From Triangularia verruculosa (Eukaryota > Ascomycota > Sordariomycetes > Sordariales > Podosporaceae): 64,000 nucleotides of DNA. Shown piece after piece: positions 1 through 11,764 of this stretch. The translations under genes and the position numbers were made by a program. Where the stretch lies: assembly GCA_033296885.1 (NCBI GenBank), contig MU863919.1, forward strand, positions 62,001-126,000. Reading direction: 5' to 3'. Under the pieces are notes generated by a model. The model was not told the origin of the DNA. It searched no databases and saw only the letters and a list, made by a program, of their open reading frames with translations. The first letter of the stretch is position 1; each line of letters opens with the position of its first letter.

Positions 1-670
1 ACTCTCAGGAGGCCAGGCCGGTGTCGATCTGTGAGACTGTCACGCTTGATGGCTGGCGGTCGCTGGTGTTGCTTGCAGCAGGGCGTAGCCTGGGCGTCAG
101 CGGTGCGAAAGTGGGGTGATGGCAATCGATAGGTAGGCTGGGCACTAACGACCCTTGTCTCGATGGGTTGCCAAGATCGCCAAGGTTGTCAAGGTTGTTG
201 GACCGGGCGGCCCACGAGGTTGTTGGGCTTGGTGTTTGACGATGGCGAGGCAGATGCTGATGTGGTGTAGCCGTAGACGGAAGTGTTATACTTTCTACGA
301 GCGGAAGACACTGGTGAGGTGGCCCGGAGTCTGTGTTGATGTAATGTTACATGCAAGTCAATGACGAGAACAAAGAACTGAGCTTTTGGAATTCTGCCCC
401 TTTACGGGAAACGGCTTTTGAAAACCAGTCAGGGTCCTTGTACATGCCTAAAATTATTCATGAATCATCCTCCGCTACGTAAAACACAATTGCGCCGTGA
501 TGAAGCGAAATCCCAGAAACAGACATGCCAGCGGGCTACCGTGACAAATAGGCCTTGCAACCTTTCGGATGCCTTGTAGAAAGTTGGCAAATTCCACATC
601 AAAGCACCAACTCCGTAAGAACATAAACCCGCAACCTAACCATGCTCATTTACAACTCCACCCCCTTCTA
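1..670. other. Left-edge intergenic stretch, no supportable gene
   Basis: Only short, unconvincing reading frames are visible on either strand (the longest ATG frame is about 70 codons and of random composition). The stretch holds the 3' flank of the VPS2 gene and possibly the upstream region of a gene beyond the left edge. I see no RNA gene or repeat. Confidence 0.5.
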
Positions 671-1471
671 TTATCGTCTGAGACTGTCCAGTCGAGCTTG
701 TAGGTCGTCGTCGCCTGGATCTCCACCACCACCGCCACCACCCCCAACCGCCTGCGCAATCTTGGTTTCCGGCACAGAATTGGACTGGAGACCTGAAGGT
801 GTTTCGCCGAGCTATAATTTGAACTTCATTAGTATGACAACAAGAATATAATGGAAACCAACAATACTTACTGCTTGGCTCAAATCTACACCAATCTCCT
901 CCAGCACCTGCTCTACAATCTCATCGCCTTCTTCCTCGGCACCAACATCCATGGCGTCGTCAATGGCATCATCCATCATCTCCTGTCTTTGTTCCATAAT
1001 ATCGTTTTCGCGCTCGAATTCCATGGCAATTCGCTGGAGAGAGGGAAGGTTCATGGTGCGATTCATGCTCCCGAGCGCCATCGTGGCACCCTTCATGGCC
1101 TGCATCATCTGCTCGTTCGTGCGGTATGTCTGGAGACGGAGAGAGATCTTTTGCAGCTGGCTCTTCATGCCATAGAATTTGTCGATATATCGCCTGGTAC
1201 GAACCAAATCCTTTGCTTGAATCTTGCAAGCACCCATCTGGCCCTTCTGAGCGCTCTGGCGAATCTGGGCGACGAGGGTCTTCTCCTGCTTCTCAAGTTT
1301 GACGCGCTGCTGATCCAATTCCCTTATCGCCTTGTCGAGGAGCCGCTGGTTCTTGCGCAAGCGCTCTGCTGGCGTCATGCGCTTGCCAAAAGCCCATTCT
1401 AGGATCTTTGAGTGATCGTCAGTCTCGACCAGCGTTATGAGGTGGTGGGCGGTGCGGGCACTCACATTCAT
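671..1471 (-). CDS. VPS2: ESCRT-III subunit Vps2/Did4 (CHMP2 family)
   Basis: Core ESCRT-III subunit that polymerises on endosomes to drive vesicle budding into multivesicular bodies and is disassembled by Vps4 (family knowledge). Three exons on the minus strand: 1471-1466, 1405-872 and 811-671, giving 226 residues; introns of 60 bp each start GTGAGT and GTAAGT. The first exon codes only Met-Asn, and splicing restores the family start MNILEWAFGKRMTPAERLR; the unspliced frame would add a spurious N-terminus. Residues 1-170 form the basic helical Snf7 core (LRKNQRLLDKAIRELDQQ, GACKIQAKDLVRTRRYI), followed by the acidic EEEGDEIVEQVLEEIGVDL helix. The last exon holds eight consecutive glycines and a C-terminal MIM1-type helix, DDDLQARLDSLRR, the expected Vps4 MIT-binding site. 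It is divergent from FZO1. Length and motifs match the family closely, so the call is firm. Confidence 0.95.
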
Positions 1472-2223
1472 CTTGCCGACTGTTGGTGTGGAATCTGGGC
1501 GATATTGTATATTGAGAAAAGAACGTGTGTAGTTGAGTCAATGGAGAGTCCCGGAGCAGACTGCGCCAAAGTTGGTTGTCTGGTTGTCTTGGAGATGCGC
1601 TATCTGACAAGGCAGCGGCCTGTAACCCGCCGCGGACGCGCAAGCCACTCTGAGGTTTTGCAGCCACACCACGCTAAACACGGACGCTGAGAGTTCACAG
1701 GGTGCAAACCCACAGTGACCTCATCCCACTCAGGCTTTGCCCCGCAAATTGCATGTGTCAACGACATGAAACAGTGGCATGGAATCTGTATTTCGAGAAC
1801 CTGTGCATTGACACTGCAAACTGAGCTCGCTCTATGTAGACATGGGAATAGTATGCTCTTCGGACACTTTCCAACGAGCTCTTGAATGGCGTACCCCTTT
1901 TGTTCGACTGTCAGTCAGCACCTCAACCCCAAGGCCTCAAGTAGAGAGCTTGGTATGGAGGAAACGTCCTATCAGTGTTATCAGAAAATGGGATGTTCGG
2001 GATAGGCTACAGCCAATCAGAGGTTGCCTTTGGTTGCGACGAACGGGAGATTTGCCGCTCCGCTAAAAATCATGCGGACAACGGGGAAGCATGATGAAAA
2101 ACGTCAACCGAGCAATTGCCCGACTGCCAGAGCCAACACAAGCCTTCGTTATGATTCTTGACTAGACTGCCCTGCACACCATCCGCCCCGTCCCCCGTCC
2201 TCGATACGTGGCACGCTCTCACC
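1472..2223. promoter_or_regulatory. Divergent intergenic promoter region VPS2/FZO1
   Basis: This 752 bp lies between two diverging start codons and must hold both promoters. No clear TATA element or recognised operator is visible. Reading frames here are short and unsupported. Confidence 0.5.
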
Positions 2224-5068
2224 ATGAGCCAAGAGTACTTTTCGCCAAAAGGCAAGGGTGTGCGGCGGCCCAACGACGCCAATCCCGATGCCGATGCCCA
2301 TCACGAACCGAATGACGCCGACTCAAATTATGACCGTCCCCCGCGCGCATCGACAGCTCCTTCTTACATGACTGTCGGTAACGGCTCCTCTGCAAACGCT
2401 GCACGACTTCAAGCCATGTTGGAGCAGGACTCTGGATACGGCAGCATCGCCGGCGACGACGTCAACTCGTCGTTGTTTAACCCGGCCTCTTCGGGTTGGG
2501 ATAATGTCATTCACGAAGACCGGCCAATGCGTGCCGGCCACAGCAACGAAGCCGACCGCTCCGCTCAAGCCAGCGCCGTTCACCAGCTCTGGTATAATCA
2601 ACACCGAAACACACTCGGCCGAGCCATCAGCACCGTCGTCGAGCTGCTGAGCGACCTACAACGCTTCAACGAGACATGGCCCGCTCACTACCCCTCAGTT
2701 CAGCGTGCCGCTCTCGATTCGCCTTCCCGCCCGTCGTCGCGGCCAGGATTTCACCAGGCCTATTCGACTGCCGGTGACCTGGCAAATGGACCGCAGTTCA
2801 ACGCCCCCCACCCTCCCCTCCGACGAGCTATGACTTCGCTGGAGGACGCCGCCGCCGCCGAGTCTAGCCGATCCGCCGAGACCAGAACCGTCGCCGAGCC
2901 CCGTCTCGTATCACCTCAGATTGCACAGGAGTTTTCGGTTTTGAAGTTGGATTTGAAGTTGGGCGCGTTGCACCAGATGGAATTGGTGCATTCGCTGGAG
3001 AAGAGCTCAGTTGCTGCCTTGTTGGATGGGAAGATTCAGTCTAGCATCAGACACCTTCAGGCTCTTCGGGAGCGTATCGAGGACACTTCAAGCAAGGTCT
3101 TGGTCACGGGTGATCTGAACGCCGGAAAATCGACATTCTGCAACGCCCTGTTGCGACGAAAGGTTCTCCCCGAAGACCAACAGCCATGCACGAGCATTTT
3201 CTGCGAGGTTTTGGATGCGAGGGAAAACTGCGGTATCGAGGAGGTTCATGCTGTGCACAGGGATTCCGTGTACAACCGCCATGATGAAGCTACCTACGAC
3301 GTCTATCCCCTGCAAGAGTTGGAAAGAATTGTGATTGACAACACCATGTACCTGCAGTGCAAGGTGTATGTCAAGGATGCGAGGTCTATCGATGAGTCCC
3401 TGCTGAACAACGGTGTGGTTGATATCGCCCTCATCGACGCCCCTGGTCTCAACATGGATACCACCAAGACCACGGCTATTTTCGCCCGCCAGGAGGAGAT
3501 TGACGTGGTAGTGTTTGTCGTATCAGCGATGAACCACTTCACGCAAACGGGTACCGAGTTCATTAGGGCGGCTGCCGCTGAGAAGGCTTATCTCTTCGTT
3601 GTGGTCAACCACTTCGACAACATCAGGGACAAGGACCGGTGCCAGAAGCAAATTCTCAGCCAGATCAGGGGTCTTAGCCCTGCGACATACAAGGAGGCCG
3701 GCGAACTCGTGCATTTCGTTTCCAGTTCCGCCATCCCAGTGGCACCCTCTCCTCCTGGCGGGCCCGGCGGCGGCGGCGGTGGTTCTGGAAGCTCTAGCGG
3801 AGGTGGATTCGGCGACGACCCTGGGGATAATGACCCCAAGGGCAAGGGTAAAGACAAGGAGATGGCCCGAGACTTCTCTGCGCTTGAGCAATCTCTGCGG
3901 AGGTTTGTGCTGGAGAAGCGCGCGCGCTCCAAGTTGGCTCCTGCCAAGACCTACCTGACCAACATCCTCAACGACGTCAACGTTCTCGCTACAGTCAACA
4001 CCGAGGTTGCTCAGGCAGAGTATGACCGGGTCAATTCGGAACTTCAAGCGCTCGAGCCTCAACTTGAGGCTGGAAAGCGGGCCAGGGCAGAGATCAGCGA
4101 ACAAGTCGACCGCACTATCGAGGACACCTGCCAGCAAGTCTACGACTACTCCCGCACCACCATCAACTCAGCCATCAACTACGCCGGAGATGATAATCTG
4201 GGGATTGAGTACCCTGGTCTCTTCAGCGCCTTCCAGTATGCCGATGACCTCAAGGCTGCCATGCTTTCGCATATCGCTGCCTCGGTCGTTCACTGTGAGG
4301 AGAATGCCCGCAAGAAGACCGTTGCTGGTGTCGAGTCGATCAAGAAGCTTGGCATCAAGCATCTTGGGGATGAGTACCAAAACCTCAACTTTAAGTCTGA
4401 GGTCATGTTCCAGGGCCGGAAGGACGCCTTGGCTCGCCAGGTGGATATCTCGACTGAGTTTGCTGACTTTGTTGATTTCTCTACGCTCATGCAGAGGGAA
4501 GAGAAGGCCGGTATGGCCCTGACGGTGGCGGGTGTGGTTGGCACAACTGTGATTAGTGGATACAGCCAGGTGAACCTCGCGCTCCGGGCTGCTCAGATCC
4601 TTGGAAGTGATAACCTGCGGAAGCTGATCATTCCTGGTGTTATTGCCGGTGGTAAGCTCTCCCCCCTCCCTGGCCTCTTAAATTATGATACTGACAACCT
4701 TTATAGCTGCGGCACTAGCTTTCTACGTCCTCTCCCAGATCCCTCACTCCCTCCCCGCCCGCCTGAGCCAAAAGATCGCCACCCAGCTCGAGGCGATGGA
4801 CTATGTTCATCAGAACAGCAGTCGCATCTCTGGAAAGGTCCGCAAGGTCTTGCTCATTCCTTCCAACAACCTCAGAGTTGGTCTCCAGAAGTCTGTCGAG
4901 CAGCTCGGCGTGAGACGGGATGAGACGGTCAAGGTGAGGAAGGAGAGCAGCGATGCGCTGAGGTATTTCGGTAATTTGGTGCAGAGGAGCGCGCACCAGA
5001 GGCAGGTGGTTGAGGGAGTCGATTTGGATGGGCACCCACCGGGAATGGCTGGTCATCCTGGGTATTAA
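2224..5068 (+). CDS. FZO1: Mitofusin Fzo1, outer-membrane fusion GTPase
   Basis: Dynamin-like GTPase that tethers and fuses mitochondrial outer membranes (family knowledge). Exons 2224-4651 and 4707-5068 join in phase 1 (donor GTAAGC, acceptor TTATAG) to give 929 residues. The GTPase domain shows the P-loop GDLNAGKST (about residue 296), a switch region with QQPCTSIFCEV, the DAPG motif (about 405) and NHFD as the base-specificity motif (about 461). A Gly/Ser/Pro-rich loop lies at about residues 510-535, between the GTPase core and the first heptad-repeat region. Two hydrophobic segments near residues 763-780 and 802-822 fit the paired transmembrane spans of Fzo1; the intron splits the second. 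The C-terminal 100 residues are charged and heptad-like. The first in-frame ATG is 2224 in a good context (CTCACCATGAG). The N-terminal 200 residues are low-complexity and poorly conserved, as usual for fungal Fzo1. Confidence 0.95.
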
Positions 5069-5928
5069 ACAAGTGGGCGGTGGGATGTATAGTATGATTG
5101 ATTGATTGACTGCACATGATCAATATGGGGGGCGTTCTTTTTTGCCTTGGAGGGAGGGGGAGGATTGGAAAATCAAGGGTGGTAAACGTCCTAAGATACA
5201 AAACAAACAACGGAGGAAGGGATGCGAGTAAGGAAATCCAAAAACCTGAGTCATTTCTCCACTCGTTCTTTTTGTTTTGTCAGAAGAAGATCTTACTCGA
5301 TGATGGCTTTTTCTTTTGTTGACTTGCATTTGGTGATGGTGCTTGTGCTATGGATGGGAGGAGGAGATGGAACGAAATATATATACCTCTAGAAATTAGG
5401 TTAGTAGGTAGGCAGCAAAAAGACAAAAGTATTATGACAAACCTCCAGTTCCTTGCTCTTCTTCCGTATAACTGATAATATCACATGTGTATCATCAAGG
5501 GTCAGTCAACAATACTCAACAATACGCTGCCATCAAATGAAAGCCGGAAAAGGAAAGAAAATACCCACCCATCATGTCCAACGACACCAGGTTCATTAAG
5601 TAAAATGAAAAATAATAGGTGGAGAAAAAAAAACAAAAAGCTCACCGGCCAACCTGTTGGCAAGAATGTTCCGGGCCCTAATATAAATACCGTGGTTTGC
5701 TCCTTCCTACTTAGGTTGGGGGAGTGGTCTTGACAGTAGGAAGGCACGGCAGCTTGAGTGGCTCTAGACAAGACGTGGCAGGTTACCTAGGCCGGCAACC
5801 AGTTCCCCAAGTTATATGCAAGAAAGGGGTCTGTGTCATGTTGATTTGTAAATTTCTCTTCATTCCCTACCTAGATACACATTTCTTTCCATCTATCCCT
5901 AATCGTACATACTTCTCTCTATGGCCGC
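5069..5928. other. Convergent intergenic region FZO1/MAS2
   Basis: This 860 bp separates two converging stop codons. It is A/T-rich in places with purine runs (around 5620-5640) and holds short frames only. It presumably contains both 3' UTRs; no structured element was recognised. Confidence 0.5.
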
Positions 5929-7780
5929 CTAGTTCCTCCCGAGCTTCCAGCTGGCAATGATATCCTGTATCTGGCCCCAGCTCAGAACTTCCTGTCTCCC
6001 TCCCCCATGCTGGCTCGCTTCCTGCAGCACCACCGTCGGCGCCCCGCTTCCACCCCCTGGGTTCCTCACCAACCCGCCCAGCACCATCTTCGCTACTCTC
6101 CTCAAATCTTGAGGAGTCAACTTGTGGATCTGGTACGTCATCTCCCTTACTGGAATCTTCTTCCCATGGACCTGGACTTGTCTTCCCAGATCCTCCAGCT
6201 CGACCATTCTGCTCTCGAGGTTCATGAGCAAGCTTGACCGGAGCTGGTTCTTGGCCCGGTTGACTTCTACATCGCCGAGGGCGGAGAACCCGGAGTCATG
6301 GGTGAGGGCTTGGAGTTCGCGACACATCACGTGGAGCATGGGGATGGTACGGCCTGGGTAGCAGGAAGCTGCGATGCCGAACAGGCCGGAGTCCTTGTAG
6401 GAGTGGTTGAAGGCCACGCAGGACTCGACCCAGCCATGTTGGTTGAGGACGTTGGTGTAGAGGCGGGAGTACATGCCCTTTCCTGGGCCACCGGCGGAGA
6501 AGGAGCCGCCGCCTCCGAGGAGGGTTTGGAGGGTGGCCAAGGCGAAGATATCTGGAGAGGAAATTGGGAGACCTTCGAAGCAGAGGTGGATGTGGGTGAA
6601 TGTTGGGAGATTTGGGTTGATAGGCGGTGGCTGAGTTGGAAGAGAGAGGAAGCCGCCGGTATAGGTGGCGGGGCGGAGGAGGTCCGACTCAGTAATGGGG
6701 GTGATTACTGGGTGAAGAATCGAGGATTGGGCGGAGGTCTGTTGTGGGGCGAGGTTCTTGAGGATCTTGCCGAAGAGGCCGGATGGTTGTTCTGACTGTT
6801 CTTCGGGGGATGTGGGTGGTGTGGAAGCGGTAGAAGAGGAAGGTGTTGATTGTTGTGAAGAGGATTCTGAACTTGCCGATGAAGAGCGTGATTTTGTGCG
6901 CTCCATGTCACCAAAGTATTTCTCTGCCAGCTGAACGGCCTCGGCGTGAGGAACACCGGCGAATGCTACCACCATGCGATCAGGCTGATAGAAGGCATCC
7001 CTGTAAGCCTGGATGACATCCCTATTGATCACACCTAACCTCTCGTGAGGGCAAAGCAAGGGGTTGCCTAGTGTGTTGTCCTTAAAAGCCGCTGTATGCA
7101 CCAACTCTGGAAGGATTAGTTCCGGCTTGGACCAAATCTCTCCGACTTCGTACTCCGCTGTCTCGAGCTGTTGAACAATCTCCTCATCCGTAAGCCGTGG
7201 GTTCCGGATCGTGTCGGCCAGCAATTCGACAGTTGTCGGAATGGCAGAGTTGAAGGTCGCTGCCTGATACATCATCGATTCCCTGGACGAAGCGCATTGA
7301 ATGTTGCCTCCCAGCTGTTCCACTGTCTCTAGCATCTCGTCTGCTGACCTTGTTCCTGTCGACTTGAACGCTAATCTGTCCATGATGTGGCTGGCGCCCC
7401 GCAGGGAATCGTTCTCGTATCGTGAGCCGGCATCGATGTAGACTCCCACTCCTGAAAAAGCGTCGGGTAGATCCTCCGAGGCAACTCGAATTCCATTTGA
7501 TAATGTGGTGATTTTGTCGGTTTCCGTTGGATCCTGTAGACGAGGAATATGTTAGTCATAGCCACAAGGTTGAACCTCTTTGGGGTTCAAGATCTAGTCT
7601 CACCTTGTTTCCTAATCCGGCAGCCTTCCTAGCCTTGAGCTCCTGGTATGCCTTTTCGTATTTCCGGACATGTTCAGTAGCATAGCGCCTTGCGCCGAGG
7701 GGCGAGCAGCTCGACCTCGTGGGGCGCCATGGAAGATGAGTCTGGCTCAACAGCCTCGTGGGCCGGCAAGATCTGAACAT
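5929..7780 (-). CDS. MAS2: Mitochondrial processing peptidase alpha subunit
   Basis: Non-catalytic, substrate-binding subunit of the matrix MPP heterodimer that removes presequences from imported proteins (family knowledge). Exons 7780-7604 and 7533-5929 (70-bp intron, donor GTGAGA, acceptor CTACAG) give 593 residues. The N-terminus is Arg/Ser/Leu-rich without acids (MFRSCRPTRLLSQTHLPWRP), a typical matrix presequence ending near RRYATEH. The M16-type domain starts at DPTETDKITTLSNGIRVASE. The glycine-rich loop GGGGSFSAGGPGKGM, diagnostic of the alpha subunit, lies at about residues 398-412. No HxxEH zinc motif is present, as expected for alpha. The acidic, Ser-rich insert around residues 270-300 is variable in the family. 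The gene is divergent from the Dma1-like gene. Confidence 0.95.
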
Positions 7781-8491
7781 GACTGCGGCTTGCGATCCAG
7801 CAGCAGCAGATCAGCGTATACTCCGGCTTGCGCGAGGCTGAAAATACCGGATGCGAAATTCCTGAGGGGTTGCGCAAAGGGCACATCCACAAGCACCACC
7901 AAGGCAGATCCATCGATGATGTTCTCGAGCTTATCGATAAGAAATTCCCTTGCGGTGGGTGGGTCTTACGTAAGGTGCCGGACATCCCTGCACCTGCAGG
8001 CGGCGAAGCACAGTCAGTAACACAGTGCGCATGGCCCGGCCAAGTGATGTAAAAAGCAGGGTTGATCGAATCATGCGGCGGGCAGCAAACTGTAATGGAC
8101 TTGTCCAGGGACCAGGAGGCACGACAGGAGGGGCGGAGAAATAAACCCCAAGGTCTGGATATGTTTTACTTGGGATTCTTGTCTCTGGTATTTCTGGAAC
8201 ACTGGAACACTGGACTAGATAGACGGTAGGAATTAGTTTCTGCGAGCGTGCGGCGGGCTGGCCGACGGAAGCGGTCGAACGATGGCTGCTGCTGACTTTC
8301 CAGGTTCTGCCCTATCAGTCGCGCCTTGAGGTAGCCTAGGCTCTGGACGCCCCCCCCCAAAATCCCCAACCACTAACCGCGACGTGCTGTTACAATACCC
8401 ACCGCAAATTTCACCCCTTTGACAACATCTTCCAACTCGCCTCGTTTCTCGCTCTCATGTCAACATCAGTGGCCCTTTTTGTTTTTGATCA
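7781..8491. promoter_or_regulatory. Divergent promoter region MAS2/Dma1-like gene
   Basis: This 711 bp sits between diverging starts. It contains a start-less, coding-looking open frame on the minus strand (7965-7747, discussed in findings) that runs past the MAS2 ATG. A C9 run lies near 8351-8359. No clear core promoter elements were recognised. Confidence 0.4.
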
Positions 8492-10601
8492 ATGTTTACG
8501 CAACCTGTAGCGTCGCCCGCGTCTCCGGGGGGTCCCGTATCACCTGCTCCAGTCTCGCCCACCAGGACCAGTCGTCTGAGAGGCCTGAGTTACTTTCGTA
8601 ATTACACCCAGAACCACCTCCTGTCCCGCGAGCACGGCACCCACGCCCACACCAACCAGAGCCAGAGCCAGCACCAGACAAACTCCCCGAGTCACAATCC
8701 ATCGTTCAACTCTCCAGCACTTCTCTCGCCCGACCGGCTCGTCCCCTCTCCAACGTCGGAAACCAGCAACAGCCGTAGTCATAATAACATCATCAACGCT
8801 AATAATACCCACCCTTCACACTCGAGTCGCTCCAACCCCTTCCTGCAGCCTGCCCCAACACTAGCCCAACCACTCGGCCTCCCATCGCCCACCGCATCAC
8901 CGAGCTCTTCCGGCCCGTTTCCTGCCGATCCTCTGAACTCTGCCTTCACCGAAAGATCTAGAGGAGGAGGAGGAGGAGGAGGACTTGCCCCTCCCGTCAG
9001 CACCACCACCATGACCCGGGCCCGCTCCGCCACCGTGGGGGATGCCGTCTTGACGCCCGCCGAACCAGGGAGCTCCAGCACCGACATCCTGCCCTCGATC
9101 CGATTCAGTGCCTTTCACGACCCCCGTGCGACTCGCCCGTCTCTCAAATTCCCCACCATTTCGCGTACGCTCCCAACCGGCAATGAAGTTATTCGGGTCG
9201 GCAGGTATTCGGAGAGGGACAACCAGCCCAACATTCCCACCAACATGCCCTCTGCAGCACCCGTGGGATTCAAGAGCAAGGTTGTCAGCCGACGGCACTG
9301 CGAGTTCTGGTACGAGGATGGTAAATGGTTCATCAAGGACGTTAAGAGCAGTTCTGGTACCTTTCTCAACCACATCCGTCTCAGCCCTCCCGGCACCGAG
9401 TCCAAGCCATTTGCAGTGAACGATGGCGATATTGTGCAGCTGGGTATTGATTTCAAGGGTGGGGAGGAAATGATTTTTCGCTGCGTTAAAATGAGACTCG
9501 AACTGAACCGCGGGTGGCAGAATAAACTAAACGCCTTCAAGTAAGTCTCATCGTACATGTGCTCCCAGAAACGTGGGCGCTATCCACTAGAACCGTGGTT
9601 CCATATGCTGACCTCCCATCGCTAGCTTGACCTCACACAAACGGCTCCGAAATATGACGGCCGGCTCAGCTCAGGATTCGTCAGCTCAATCATATACTCA
9701 AGACTGCTCAATATGTCTAAATAGCATCGCGGTATGTCTTGATACCCCTGTGCGGGCTCCACCTGATTGCCCAACAAGGTTCTAACCTCTGTCACAGCCA
9801 TGCCAATCTTTATTTGTTGCTCCATGTTCCCACACATGGCACTTCAAATGCATCCGAGCGCTGCTCAACTCGCCATCTTACCCTATCTTCATCTGTCCCA
9901 ACTGCCGCGCAGCCGCCGACCTCGAGGCTGAAGTGGAAGACCCCGAAGAATGGGAACAGCTAGACTCTGATGAAGGAGCAAAGTCCAACCCCGAAGGTAC
10001 TCTCTTAGCCCCTGCCAACAGCGAAGCTCCACCACGGAAGTCTAGGGAGTCTGTCCGGGCCACCCGTCAAGCCACCCTGATCGCACCACAGCAGCCTCCA
10101 CTGCCAGTACCGGTTCCTGTCATACAAAGCGAAAGTGAATCGGATGTGGTAATGGTGGACGTCCCAGCACAGCATCACCAACCACCCCCTGTGGCCGACA
10201 TCACACTCATCGACACGCGAGATCCGACAGCAAGCCCTACTGCAATCCGACCACCACTACCACATGCTCAGTCGAGCCCCGTACCTATTCATGCTGCTGG
10301 AGGGCATAGGACACCATCTCCTACGGGGCCGCTCGTCGCCAATAACGAAGGACCGATCACGCCAAGAAATGATGCTGGGCCTTGGGTCTTTGATGGGAGC
10401 GGCCTGAGACAAAGGGCCGAGGGTGGTGGAGCTACAGCTCAGGGTGCGCCTGCCAATGACACTGCGGGTTTTCAGCGTGTGATGCAGAGTACTGATACTT
10501 TTGCTAGGTTGAGTGACCACACCATCAGTCAACAGCAGCATTTGCCACAGCCTCAGCAGCAGAGTCAGCCAGGGTCTGTGTTGCCGTCATTGAGAGATTA
10601 G
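8492..10601 (+). CDS. dma1: FHA-RING E3 ubiquitin ligase, Dma1/CHFR-like
   Basis: Phosphothreonine-reading ubiquitin ligase; yeast Dma1/Dma2 and fission-yeast Dma1 act in the spindle checkpoint and septin/cytokinesis control (family knowledge). Exons 8492-9540, 9626-9731 and 9798-10601 join in frame to 652 residues; introns are 85 and 66 bp. Residues 1-190 are Ser/Pro/Asn-rich with a short glycine run. The FHA domain spans about 232-330, with RVGRYSERD, SRRHCEFW and SSGTFLNH as the phosphopeptide-binding signature. The RING follows at residues 377-421 with ligands C377, C380, C395, H397, H400, C403, C418 and C421. The second intron falls inside the RING between the first and second ligand pairs. 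The tail after residue 430 is Pro/Gln-rich and variable. FHA followed directly by RING is the Dma arrangement. Confidence 0.9.
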
Positions 10602-11764
10602 GCGTGTTGAGTTTAGGTGTATGGTGTCCGGGGTGTTGGGAGTTTGTTTTCATGGTTTCTCTACAACATATATTGCGACAGGAACATGGAAAGCACAACG
10701 GCAGGGACGGAAGTGTCATATTCGCGGGTATAGAGCATGTTCTCTCTCTAGTCTTTTTTTGTTAAATTAGTTGCTGGGAAAAGAAGGGGAGAGAGTGAGA
10801 AAGGGGAAGAGATCGATTCGAACGAGCGAGGGAAACATTACGAGTGTGTGGGAATTTGGCATCAACAACGGAGTTTTCGTACTTTTTTTTGAACAGGCAC
10901 TCAAGCACCCGCACAAAGGGGGGGAAAGGAGCGGAAATCTCTTTTTCTTTTTTGGATGGGATGGAAACGGGTAATTGAGTTCGAGTTTTTTCTGGTTTTT
11001 GGTTTCATTCTGTCATCGGTCACTCTCATCGCTTGTTTTGCTGGCTTTGGTTTTTGTGTGCGTGTTTTGAGATTTGCCTTAGGAAACATCATTCATCGCT
11101 CATACATTGTTTTTGAACATATTTGCTGCGATATCTGTTTTTACTGCTCTCTGCACTTTACTCCAACAGTTTGTCCGTTCTGCATATCCACAACAAAATC
11201 ACAGCAGGTCAGTGCATAAGGCATCTAACAAACATTGCAGGCATGCATTGATTTTTATTTTTATTTTTATCTTTAGGGATGGAGTTTGAGGGTTGGAAGG
11301 TTGGTATTTTGGAGGGAAAATCATGGGCGAAAACGGAAAGGGGTGGGACAGAGGGTGGGGGGATAGGCATTTGTCAAATTATCACGATGTGAACAAACAT
11401 ATGGGAGGGGATGGCGTTTTGGAAGGGGATTCCGCGTGGGTGTTGGGTGAGTTGTTTACTACTTGTTCAAAGATGTGTTTTAACCAGTCATGGCAATCGA
11501 ATTCACGCAATATCAGGCCTTTTCCACTTCAATACGTGAAAAAGAGAAGACCTCCTACAGGAAATGGGTAATCAGCCAACACATCCTTATGAGCACGACT
11601 CCTTTCAAACTCTCTTGGATTCCGGGCCTACATGATGCACAACACTCTGATACGTCCCAGCCGGAACCATGAAAAGTTGTAAAAAAAAGACATTCCCTAT
11701 GGGTATTACCTCATCTAAAACCCCCTACACAAACAATCTCCTCCCCGTCCCCCCTACTGATAAA
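10602..11764. other. Convergent intergenic region, Dma1-like gene/VPS16
   Basis: This 1163 bp lies between two converging genes. The plus strand is T-rich with runs such as those around 10751-10760, 10875-10890 and an (ATTTTT)-type repeat at 11250-11273. Only short random frames occur. It presumably contains long 3' UTRs; nothing else was recognised. Confidence 0.5.
11250..11273. repeat. Short T-rich tandem repeat
   Basis: Four tandem copies of a six-base T-rich unit of the form ATTTTT (GATTTTTATTTTTATTTTTA) in the intergenic 3' region. It is a simple-sequence repeat of no evident function. Confidence 0.6.
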
